DNA from: Cruorifilaria tuberocauda
Taxonomy: Eukaryota; Nematoda; Chromadorea; Rhabditida; Onchocercidae
Reading direction: 5' to 3'
NCBI GenBank assembly: GCA_013365365.1
Contig: JABVXU010000027.1
Location: 124,001-188,000, forward strand
Length of the DNA: 64,000 nt
Shown: positions 25,252-37,600 of the stretch, one piece after another
Position numbering within the stretch: position 1 is the stretch's first letter
How the letters are laid out: the number at the start of each line of letters is the position of its first letter
The notes under the pieces: generated by a model
Told to the model about the DNA's origin: nothing
What the model saw: only the letters and a program-made list of their open reading frames with translations
The model's database searches: none
Program-made: the position numbers and the translations under genes

Positions 25252-25273
25252 TTTGTGTATGTGTGTGTGTGGG
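25252..25273. repeat. (TG)n microsatellite
   Basis: A TG run in the opposite orientation to the nearby CA tract. Confidence 0.85.
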
Positions 25274-25491
25274 TGCGTACGTCTGTCCGTCTATCCCTCT
25301 GTCTATATAAATTAATTCATTTAGACTGGAAAATGTGTTTATAATATTATGTCATTATCATCATCACACACACGTATGATACCACTTCGGATGATACCAG
25401 TAATTAATTAGTGCTAGTTCTACAATCAGTCCGTAAGTAATTGTGATATGATATGATGAGATGATATAGAAACAGTTATCACATTTTAACC

Positions 25492-25542
25492 ACTTTCTCT
25501 CTCTCTCTCTCTCCTCTTCTTCTCTTTCTCTCTTTCCTCTCT
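25492..25542. repeat. (CT)n microsatellite
   Basis: CT repeats with CCTCTTCTT interruptions. Confidence 0.9.
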
Positions 25543-26659
25543 TATTGAAACTCATTATGAATAATACTTTTTGTCTCAAAAAAAAATTGTGTAATGCTAT
25601 CGTTGTCGTCACCGCCATTTCTCGTATTATCATTGTTATTGTTGTTTGATGCGTAACACACTGATACCTTTCTTCACTATTTATTTTAAGTAAACATATT
25701 ACTTTAAGCAGAGAGATAATGTAAAGTGATGATAGAAGAGGAGGAGAGAGAGCATGCATATTTGCAAATTTGCTTATTAATCTTCACAAACTTTGCTTTT
25801 CTTAACCTTTTTCTTCTATTGTTTCTGTAAATAGATATTTCATTCACTCATTTATGCATTTAAAGTCATCCTCTTGATAATTATTTATTGATCGATTTCG
25901 AAATTTTATGCAATCAACAGTTTCGAAATCTTTTTTTCCTCTGCATTATCCAAAATTATTTGCATATAGTGAGAATGTAAACAAATATCATATTCTAGAA
26001 TATTTTAGCCGAACTTTATCGCATATTTACAGTAACATCGAAGCACTGTTATCCACTAACTGTCATCCTTTTAATTCATAGTATGTTTTCATTTTCACTA
26101 TAGACAATGAAAATTAGATAATTTCTACAAGCATTCCATTCCTATATCAAACAAATACTTTTTATCTTTCATTATTAATTATAAAATTTCCATATTCATT
26201 TATTGTCATATATATTTTTGGGAAGGAAATAATTTAAATTGTTGAAATGTGAAATAATCAAATGCTATATATGTGCTCTCATTATCACCCAAACATACGC
26301 CTCATTGACCTATTCAGAAATATTAATCAGGTTTTTATAGATTCTGTGACATCGTAATAAAATGCGCCTGCTCCAGTGACCATCTCAACATTTCTCGTCT
26401 ATACGTATATTATATGTCTTGTCTCTATATTACTTTGTCTACTTTTTTTATATTTCTCCATTAATTGGTTAATCATTCTATTCTGTTTGCTTAATGGTAC
26501 TATCTATCTATCTGTGCACTCTTATCAAATCAGTACATCAAATCATCATTTTCATATGTTGTATTATCATTTTAAAATTTTCTAATTGCGGGTTACGGCA
26601 GTTGGTCAAAAGTAATTAAGGTCAAAAATTCAATTGAGACGATAACGAAGGGGGTTGTA

Positions 26660-26741
26660 GCGATCACGGAGAGGGAGAAAGAAGAGAGAGAGGGATTCGA
26701 ATTCGAATTTCGACTTCTTCATCTTTCTCCTTCATGATCGC
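26660..26741. repeat. imperfect inverted repeat (hairpin)
   Basis: The ends GCGATCA (26660-26666) and TGATCGC (26735-26741) are exactly complementary. Inside, AGGGAGAAAGA pairs imperfectly with TCTTTCTCCTT, and the centre is the palindrome TTCGAATTCGAA. The arms are about 40 nt with mismatches and small bulges. It could be a hairpin RNA precursor, a small degenerate element or a protein-binding palindrome; the sequence does not decide. Confidence 0.6.
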
Positions 26742-26868
26742 AAGAATCACATCAATACAGCAGCGACGCAATTCACAAAATCTATCACAAATCACTAACT
26801 TCTATGCATAAAATGTATGCATTTTACATTTCGTCTCATTTCAAGTTTACACTAAAATTCGCAAATGG

Positions 26869-26936
26869 CATACACATACACACACATACACGCACAGACA
26901 CACACACACACATATACACATACATGCACATACACG
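26869..26936. repeat. (CA)n/(TACA)n microsatellite
   Basis: CA repeats mixed with TACA, CATA and CG units. Confidence 0.85.
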
Positions 26937-29392
26937 TACTAAGAGCGACATAAACACACTGACACAACATACAAATTGCGCATATCACTTCATTCATTCT
27001 CTATCGTTCACTGAAATTTACCTAATTCTGATGAACTACCAATAATATTACTTCATTTTAATTTCCATACATATGCATGCATAAAGATGTGTTTGTGCGC
27101 AATCTTTCCCTTACTCACTTTCCGTTACTACTATTTCAAATTAAATTAAAGTTTAAAAATTTCTACATTTATTTTAACATTAATATAATTGTTTTTCTTT
27201 CCATCAAAACTAGAATTCATTTTTCAATTTAAAAAAAGGAAAAAGTGTGATGAGAAATTTTGAAATATGTTACATTCTTCAATGAATTTATTTGCAATTT
27301 ATCCAACATCTTTTAATATAGCAAATTATAAGGAACAAATAATATGATCAATCTTAAGTAATAGTAATCAAATATAGTAATGGAGAATGATCTCATCTAC
27401 CTGATGCTTTTCCATAGTTGTCTATTCGTGAAAGAACATCAATTTCATTTGAATAATTATTTACGGATGGATTTTTTTGGCACCCTTAATTAAATAAATA
27501 GCATTCGAAAACGAATGCTTTTCATTTGTCCTTTCATCTATCCCTATGTGTAATTTTGGAAGTAGCTCGAAAATATGAATTTGTGTACATATCAGGCAAC
27601 ACAATACATCATAATATATGCACACACGCACACGCACATGCAAGCATTTACTTTAAGCATTAGCTGCGTATATTCTACAAAAAAGAAAGGAATGAATTGG
27701 ATTTTTCTTCTAAATGTCGTCATCAACGATTATTATCTTTAATGATAGTCGGTTATATTTCTTAATATTTACCGTTACTACTCTGATTACTGTTAAAAAT
27801 AACCATTACAATAAGAAGAGAATTATAATCATTGTCACAATAATAATAATCATTTACTATTAACATCCCTATCAAAATCAATCACTATTATTTCAGGAGT
27901 GCTAAGAAAAGTAAAGACTTATAATTTGCACTAATTTTCACTTGAAATTTCTTTCTAGAAGTAGAAATTTTTGAAAATTAATGAAAGTACTAAAGAGTTG
28001 ATGAAGCATCAAGCAAGCAAATGTATGCATACATGTGCCACATAAATTACAGCTGGGAAAAAAAGTTGCACTTTTTTTTGCTCAGAACTAAATTCTGTCT
28101 ACATCTATTTATTATTAAGCTGAATTCTGTTTATATGTACGTAATATATTTAAGTATATAGTACTAAGAATGGTTTATCATTTCGAATGGGCGACAGTTA
28201 AATGTGAAATGAGATGATGATAGTGGTGATAATGGTGATGAGGAAGAAAATGCTATTTGGAAAAGTTAGGATGAAAATTTTTTAACGTTAATTCCGCTTT
28301 ATTACTTCATCAACTCTCAACAACTATGCTCATTGCTTCATTTTTTTTCTTTTTTTTGTTCACAGTCATCTCTTTAGCTGTTTTCACTCCCTAACTTTCC
28401 TACTATTTTATTTGCAACAAAAGTACACCGTTACTAACTTATCAACCACGTCTGAATACCTAGTCTCACGTGATATACTTCTCTTTCATTTTCTTGTTTA
28501 ACTCATTATTCTCTTGTATCCATGAATTTCCTGCACATCTCATCATTATTCATTGAATACAATTCGTGATTTTCATTGCTTTATTGATTGCTAACATTCA
28601 TTAATTAAGCTCGTGATATGAATATTCATAATTACACCATATTATACTTCTAATATCAGTGAAATATTTTCAATCCATTCATTTCAATAGTGTTCCATCG
28701 TCAAATTCATTGAAATTAGTCATCGTAAAATGAAATGAAAAGAAAAACAGTGACAGATTTCATGCGACCATCGATCGGTACGCAATGCTTAAATATCAAA
28801 TACCAGATGGCTTTCAATTTTTGGAGCAATCTGCACACTTCCCGATTCGTTCATTTACCGGAAGAAGTCAGCTATTTTCCTAGTTTGACTGTATCAAATT
28901 AGTTTGAAAGAATATTGTTAATGAGAGCTTTAATAATAAGTTAGTCACTTTATACTATACAATGTTAGATAAATTAATTTAAATTTGTAACAATTAATTA
29001 TCATCTAATTAAAATTTTACTCACTTATCATTACAGTATTTTCATCTAACAATGTACCGTATAAACTAATTAAGTTATTATTAAAGTAATTGCAGTATTA
29101 TGATATTAAACATTTTCTAACATGCAATTAATAATACAAGAAATAGTCAAAGATTATATTACTAATATTCGATCAGATGGACTTTTACCACTCACTCCTT
29201 TCCTCTTCAAAGCTTCTTCAGAAAAAAGATAGCGACAACTACAAGAGCGATGAATTTTTCCCTTCATACACATACATACGTAATAATGGTTTTTTTGGAA
29301 TGGAACGGAGCAGAATCAATTTTATGCATATTTTGTTGGTTCTGCGAGAAATAAACTTGCACATACACTTACCCCACCATACATACCCCATT

Positions 29393-29439
29393 TAATATAT
29401 ATATAAATATACACACACACATATACACATACATAGATA
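29393..29439. repeat. (TA)n-(CA)n compound microsatellite
   Basis: ATATATATAAATATA passes directly into ACACACACACATATACACATACATA. A short (ATC)n run follows at 29459-29481. Confidence 0.85.
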
Positions 29440-31671
29440 CTGGCCATATACAGCTTAGCATCGTCATCATCATCATCATCGACATTTATGCAGATTTGCA
29501 TACGCGCAACGCAACCATAACGTTTGTTTTCTTTTCTTGTCGTATTAAGCTGTACGTAGCTTCCCGTATAAGTGCTCGTTACTTCTGATCACGTGAACTT
29601 GACCTCTATATTGATACATTTACTTCATCTTTTAACTTTTAATACTCTTTTTCTAAATATAATTGATTTTTCATTATTTTTTGTAGTATAAATAATGAAT
29701 AATTTTATAATTGATTTTGATTTCTTATGTAATAAGAAATTTGTGGAAATTAATTAGTAGAATAATGAAAATAACATGTAATTAAGTTTCCGCTTTTCAT
29801 TCTAAGCATTTCAGTTTTTTCTACTTTTTTCTTTAATTAATTCTATACTAAATTTCGGTTATGTTTTGATTTGAATCATTCATTAGTTAATTAGAGATGT
29901 GACACTATTCGCATGCTTCATTATATCCAGCTTTTCTGCTGATTTAAACTATTCCGTTGTTTATCGTATGATTGTTTCGGAAAATATTTCTTGTCATTTT
30001 TCTTTATCACGCAGAAATGATAGGTAGAGTTGGAAGTATGAGGAAGTATTATGTTGTAATTAGTGTTGTGCAAAATGATATACTAATTTGCATTTTGGTA
30101 CTTGATAACTTTGTAAGTTGTCAAGTTCACTTACAGATTAACGCATATTGTATTTATTTAATATTTTCTTCTTTATATGTAAATTTTTTTATACTTAAAT
30201 TCTTTTATCCCCATAGATTGTATTTAAATTTTTGGTTTACCGTTCACATGGATTTTATAAAAGGGTTTAATTTGCAGCTATTAATTCATCATTGCCTGTC
30301 GTTTCAATTCATTTCTTGTTTACTAAAGATGTTTGAGTAAGAGTAGAAGAATATAATTAGTTCAATGATTTAAATGAAAGGATAAGATCGATAACCTAGG
30401 TAGCTCAAATTATAAGTAATATGAAAGTGAAAGGATTTTAATCTAACTAGATGAGAAAGATTGTAATTCAGTATTGTTGTAGCATTTCAAAGACACAGAA
30501 TAGTTTCAGGGTTAAGACAGTGATTACTAAGAGAATTAAATTAGTAGGAAGAAATTAAATGTGAGGAAGTATTTTAATGATTGAGAAGTGAAATAAATGC
30601 TAAAATTGAGATTGAAAACGTTAATACGCGCATCTTTTTGAAGTATTTAATGATTATTGCTCATAGAGCTGTATATCCAGTTGCAGTTAGAGATCCCGGT
30701 ATAAAAAAGAAAAACTAAGTGCTTGTATATTCTTGATTCGGGAACAGAAAACTTGATGTAAACATCTACGGGAAGCTGTCAAATCTGTCGAATTTGTGGC
30801 CAAAAAAGAAAAAACAATGTCAAGTATGTTTATTGAATGTACTTCACGAGACAACAATCCTAGAAATGAGCCTACAAATGTAAATATCGGAAGAGTTATG
30901 GAAGGTTGTTTTTGATTAATCTTTTAAGCTTAGCATTTCCGATCATTGATTGTCATATTTAACAAGCTTAGATTGGAGTATAGATGTGTCTATTCGGGTA
31001 TGTGATTGTGCAGTAGTTTTTATTGTGGAAGATTGTTCAAGCAAGCAGTATTGTATATTGCAATCGTAAGAGGTATGGTGAGCGAAGGGTGAAAGATTTC
31101 GGGATGGAGCAGAAAGGCATTCCTACCCGTTTCAACACATATGGGAATATCTTTAAAAATCTGTCAAAGCGATGCTACATCCAGATCGGATATTCAACAA
31201 TTTTTGTCTTTTCTCTTTAGCAATTTAAATTATATAGATAGTGCTTAAAGTTTGTACCGATTTTAAGATATCCTATTAATAAGGTCAAGAAGTAATTTAA
31301 GATGAAACTTTGGCTGCTGCAACTTTCGGTTACAGAACCTACAAAGCGATCTATCGGGAATGATATTATTCACAATTTATTCTTTTATCGATGAGGCATT
31401 CAGGTTATCCTCGGAAGGAGAGGGCATTAAGGCTGAGATTTAGTAGGATCGTTTTTCGTTCCATTTCAGCCTTCCATTGTTATTCTGTCTTAATTATGCT
31501 ATATGTCTTTTGATTATAGAGATGCAAGTTTAATTAATTGCCTAGGAAACTTTCCAGAAAATGACAAGGAATAATTGAAATCTGATTTACTTCTTTTTTT
31601 CACTTCCACGTATCTACCTTGACGTTCTCATTGTCGTTATATTTCTTTTAGGTACATCGAAGAATACAAAC

Positions 31672-34600
31672 ATGGCAAATGATGTACCAACAGGTGGAAC
31701 CACTTCATTTCAGGTTTCACTTATCTCTTATCACTTCTCTTATATCACTATTAGTTTTGAACCAGATCGTCCAGTCGATTTTTGAAAAAGACAACCATAT
31801 GGTATTAATATTATCGGAAATGAAAATTGAAATTAAAATTATTTAAATGAGATAATTTTGTGAGAAAAAAAACACTTCATTGAAATGAAAAGACACTGCA
31901 GAAAGCTATCAATATGTGACACCTCTTATCAATTTTGTGTAAATGCTTATACTGTAAGGTTGTTATTTCGGAAAGGCGCAAGAAATATTTTCACGCTGGT
32001 TACTTTTCTCTTCTTTTTCGTTCCATTCTAATTTCCATTAAATGATACAACTTTGTGCAGATAAATGCATTAAGACAGTATGAAACTACCATCTCAAAAC
32101 TTATTTAAGTGTCAACAACTGGAAGATTTATAACGGCATCTCCTTCCAGTAAAATAATTCCATAAAATCTCTTCCGAATTGTTACATTACTGGCACCTAT
32201 TGGAATAGTTATGAAATGACACAAATGTTTATGATCTTTTCTACTTGTTGGCTTTGCAATCTATTTAAATTATTGCATTGAAAATTTTTAGAAAGATGAT
32301 TTAATTAATTGTTATCATACCATTTTACTCATCTGAAAATTTTCAATTCATCTTATTTCAGTTTAACTCCATTATTGAAATTTGCAGATTACGGCTTGTA
32401 AACGACAAGAGGGAGGACTTAGAAGAGTAAGTACAGAAACATTGGTTGCTGATACATTTGATGTTGAAGCAAGCACGAGCACAGCTCTAAGCTGCAAGAA
32501 TATATCATCGAACAATCTCCCTGATCGGCGGCAACTATTAGTTAGTAAGGGTTCGAATCCCACATCATGCATGCAATCACTCCAACATGCCTTTATAATG
32601 ATATCGAAATTTATACAAAACTACTTTTTTTTGCTCTTAATAATTAAACTTTTCAGAATTAGAAAATATCGTTTCAGTTCTAATCTGTCCTTTCTAAACA
32701 TCCAAATTTCCATTTCTTGTTTTTGTTACTCATCAGATTCTCGAATTTAATATTCCCTTCTATTCGTACTATAAATTTCAAGCCACACTTTTTCACAAAG
32801 TAACTTTTGTGACAGTTTGCATTATAATAGGGCGCTGTGAAATTTATTCGAATTTGCATATTTTGTATATCAACCGTAATTTGAATACCGTATAAATGAT
32901 AAATTCTATTTTAGCGGGTAACAACACCTCTCGATCGTCGTGCAAACGCAAACCAGCCTTACCAAAGAAACGGCCCAGCACTATGCAAGAGGTGGAACAT
33001 TTAGCTAATTTCTTCAAATCTTCTCAAAATCTATTTTTTTTTCGCTCTCTTCTAATTGACATATTGTTTCTCATATAATTTCAGCCCGTGATAATAAGTG
33101 CTGAAACGGGTGAAGCTGTCGACGATGATACAGTCCCCACGGAGGATTCAATTTGTCCGTCAGAAAATGCTGCTAACAGCAAGGATTGTAAATTTGGTTC
33201 GGGTTTATTTCCGATAACTTAAAAACTCTACTTAAAATAAAAATTAGGCTTATATAATTAAGTAAAGAATTTTTGTAATTTTAATTGCAGTGAATAGCAG
33301 CGCGAAAGCCAAAGCAGCAGAATCAGTTAACTTCTCTAAGGGTAGCACCGATCTGCAACGATTATTATCAACGACAGAAAAATGCGCACCTCCAAACTTG
33401 TATGGTGCAGCAAATGCAGCAAATATGTATGTCGTGGCAAGATATCTATTTCCATTTTTCGCCTTACAGCTCTTCTGCCTCAAATCTTGCCTTTTGTAAC
33501 TATCTATAGGTCCTAAATACATGTTTGTTAGTAACGCCTAATTATATTTTGTTCGGAAAAGCTCATTTTGTTTCTGTGAAAGCTTTTAAATCAGAAAATG
33601 ATAGCATATAACAGTAGTATCAATATCAGTATCAGTATCAGTGAAGAATTCGTGCTGCAAAGTAATCTAGTGGTGTTAAACAAAGTGCGGATGCAAAAAA
33701 GGAGAAAACATTTGTCAAAGATTAAAGGATTTTGAATAAAGCTATATGAAATAATGAAACAAAGTAGTAGAGTAGTGAAGGCAGTTCTTACGGTTTTATT
33801 CTACTACGGAAAAATACCTTCTTGACGGTCTTATTATATTAATATTATACTGTTGTATATCACTTAAATTTCAAAGAGCACTGTAATTAGTAACACTTTG
33901 CACAAGATAATACACGTTTTGCATACTCTCATATATATATATATATATATGCATGTGCACCACTAACACCTTTTAGTTTGTATTGTGACAGCGAACCCCC
34001 AAGTGGTGAAACTAAAGTGGAACATTGGGAAGCTTCGTCGATCTCTTCTGTTTCTGATGCACTGGTCATAGACACACGGTCAAACAGTTTATCATCACTA
34101 GAAGATGTTAACGGAAAGCAACAAAACGTGGAATCTGTTATCACTGAAACAGTTGATTACATGGATTCTACTGAATGTGGCATAAATTTAATAATGGCTC
34201 CTACTGGAGCTGTGGATATACAGATTATCGAGAATTTACCTTCAGAAACCGATAATTCGGTGGACAGGTGCTTTGTTTCGCTAATTTGCTTATGTTTAAC
34301 GGTGAAAAAATTGCAAAAAAGGGGACGTGCATGGTGTGCGGAAAGTAACATTCTGTAAATATGCTACATTGGTCTTAAATTAATTTATGAATAAGTTATT
34401 ACCAAATTTATGCAAGTTATCGAAACGATCTTCTCTGCACCGGTTTTTTTGTATTATGCACTTCCTGAATATTTGCAAACAATTTGAATATTCTTCCCTT
34501 ACGTTTATCTCAATTGCACCACAACTAACGTCTACTGTTTGAGTTATCTTCTTTCTGTCGGTGTATATTAACTTCTTTATTTATTTGGCTTCATTTTGAT

Positions 34601-37600
34601 GATCATTCGAGATAGAGTGAAAGCATAACAAATAATCTCCATGTTAGGAAAAAGGAATCTGAATGAGTTAAATTTCTAAAAATATTGGAAGGACTTGAAG
34701 TTTTTATCGCTATGCTAGTTTTTGTTTCTAGTTTTTTCTTGCTGTGTTTCAGGACAAATAAATATCAGGAAACAACCGATTCGAAAGCTTGCAAGCTCTC
34801 GGAACAACTTATGGATCAGCGGAATGGTTCGAATATAACAAATCTAAATGATGTTTTAATTTTGAATGCTGCAGTAAACAGTTTTCTTTGGGCTAATGCA
34901 GGTAAAGTTCATTTATTTGGAGTTATTGGAATCTAGTAGTATGTTCCTGAAACTATATCTTTTGTACAGAAGCACTCTGGATTGTCTGTTGTTTCCTTGT
35001 CTTAATCTTTTTGATTAAATTATATTGTCCGAAGTGTTATAGATTTTTTGGTTTGGACAGGATTTCGGAATTAAAAATTTTTCAGTTATAGCCTTTTAAA
35101 AACGACAGCTATATAATATTATGATTCCTGATTTTAGAAATTTCTTGAAGTTTGATAATGCTTACTCAGAACTCCAATAAAATAAATTTCTTCGACAGTT
35201 ACCCGGTTGATTGAAGGTTTAGAAATTATCGTTATCAAAAATATTTGTAGCTGCGGGGTCAGATGGAGCAAATCCCTTCATCACTCCGGAAATGCTTGCA
35301 TCTCTCTCAGCTGCTGGTTTATCACCTTCTTTAGGCGTTCCATGCGCTTCCACTCTTACCGACAGTATGTTTAATTTAATATTTGTTATAAATTATATAT
35401 ATTCTTTATGGATGAGCACGTTTTGTTTTTGCGTATGATTATTATTCTTACTTCTTCGACTGTCTTTCCCTTCATCTTTTGCTAATGTAATCTTTTGTGG
35501 TGTCATCTCATTTAAATATCGCTTGAAATTATTTTACTGCGGAACGCATGCTTCTTCATCGCTTCTCATCATTCTATTGATAATTTGTAGAGTACTGATT
35601 TTGCATATATTCTTATCTCAAAGGTGCTTTCAAGAGTGATTGCATGGACTTCTGAAATATTATGCTACGAATTGCATGTTTTCTAATCGTGCCATCTGTT
35701 AGTAAATAATGGAGAAGGTCTCATTTCTTATTTGAAAGTTTCTAGTGGAACGCAAATTTGGAAACAACTGTTATTCTTCTGGTTACTTGCTGGCTGTTCG
35801 GAGTAGTGCTGCATTGGTTTTCAAAGAGTATTGGATACTTAGAGTTAATCCTTAAAATTATAAAACGTTTTGTAAAATATTATAGAGCCGCATGACAGCG
35901 TGTTATCTAAAACAACAAATTTACCACCGAGCAGTTCAACTACATCTATGAAACAAGAGTTACTTATTTATAATGATCATTCAACGGCTGTAGCATCAAC
36001 GGATTCATTACATCCGGAAAGAGCTCCTAATCTGGTTAATCCTATTGCTCCTGAATTGATACCGGAACCAAGACAATTTGTGATTGTTCATGAAACATTC
36101 CCTCGGCAATATGAAACGTTAAAACCATTTATGCCGCCACCATCTACTTCAGCAAACGAAACTATGTTACCCGCATGTGGAACTCTACTATTAAATCATT
36201 CAACTGAATTGATAACCACAGCGCCACGATCTTATACCAATAATGGTATGTAATTTTAGCTGCTTTTCCTTCTGGTGCTTTATCTTTAGTGGCATGAAAT
36301 TACAGTTTCCTTAAAGAGTCGAATTTTTACATTCTTGAACAAGAATCAAAATGTTTGTTACTTGCATGTTATCTATATTAACTGGACTATCCTATTATTG
36401 TTTGAGAGCTGAAAAATGTGGATGGGGTAATATGGTTAATATTCACTAATAATACTTATTGCTGTTATTACTGCTACTACTAATGTATATTAAAAATCGT
36501 CGAACAAAATTAAATAAAGTGAAATGATTAAAATTTCTAGTTAGCTTTTGATGGCCTTACGTATTGCAAGAAATAGCTTCTACTTGTTGCTTAAAATATT
36601 AAATCTGATTATATTTTCTGCAACACAATTTATCATATGATGCGTCAGGGCGGTAACAGATATATATATAATGAATGTTTCTTTGCTAATTTAACTGATA
36701 AAAGAAAGATAATTTTATCTTACTAGATTTTTTTTAGAACTTGGGTAACGCAAGTTTTTGCTGATATTCTATTTCGCTAACTAGAGTTGGGATTTTGATG
36801 CTGTAATATTTTAAGTATAAATTAACAATTGAACACAACAATATATCATTCATAGGGTAGTTGTGGTGATAATTCTTCTCTTCCGGTATAGCTTTTTATA
36901 TAGGAGTAATTTTCAATCACCGATAATTTATCTAGAATTTAAGAGAAAAAAATTTTTGAAAGAATGATGTTAATGAAAACATCCTAGAAGAATGCTTAAT
37001 GCTTATCATTCATACGATTTTATATTTCAAAAAGAGAAAATAGAGCATTCACCTCTGTTCTCAGAATCATGACATAGTTGGAAATAATAGCTTAACCAGG
37101 TTCATTTATTCTCGGCTTTTCTAAGGACTCGTTTCTGTTCATAAGTTTCTATGCTTTATGGAAAAATAATGGTATAACTAAAGAAGAATGGTATATTAAA
37201 ATTTGTTAGCATTCATATATGTTCGTAGGTTTCTGCGCTTTATTGAAAGAGAACGGTATAACAACCGTCTTTGGATGTCATAGTAATAAATTTTTGGCGT
37301 TTTTATTCAAAAATTCCATCTCATTTCCATTTAGAAATAATACTTATCCTTTATTATTGCTTTGTGTTTTTTCTACAGTTTATTAGTTTTTTATTTTTCT
37401 GCATGTCGCCTTCGGTTTTGTTCTTTGCAAAATTCATCTGGAAATTTGGATCACAATTTTATTTCTCTGGAATCTTATTTTGAATTTCTTTATTTGCAAG
37501 GTTTTTACGGTATTTATAGATTTGCTAAATGTTGATCAGCAACAAAATGCAAATATGTTGCTCCTAGAAGCAGCTGCTGCCGCAACAGCTGCAGGGACGA

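Larger units (their letters stand above)
15321..31671. other. about 16 kb gene-sparse, microsatellite-rich region upstream of the POU gene
   Basis: No exon chain can be assembled on either strand. It holds CT/GA, CA/TG and 14-bp minisatellite tracts, an imperfect hairpin near 26.7 kb and several copies of the octamer ATGCAAAT. Isolated open frames (for example 15940-16155, 23798-24172, 29972-30340) lack homology and good start or splice context. It directly precedes a developmental transcription factor, so a cis-regulatory role or unseen 5' exons are the likeliest contents; both are inference. Confidence 0.6.

Noticed and set aside
29972..30340. 122-codon open frame
   Set aside because: AT-rich hydrophobic composition, no acceptor before it and no recognisable motif; likely chance.
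32540..32575. GGTTCGAATCCC, which looks like a tRNA T-loop / B box
   Set aside because: The T stem would have two mismatches, no D arm or acceptor stem pairs with it, and it lies at the end of a POU-gene exon.
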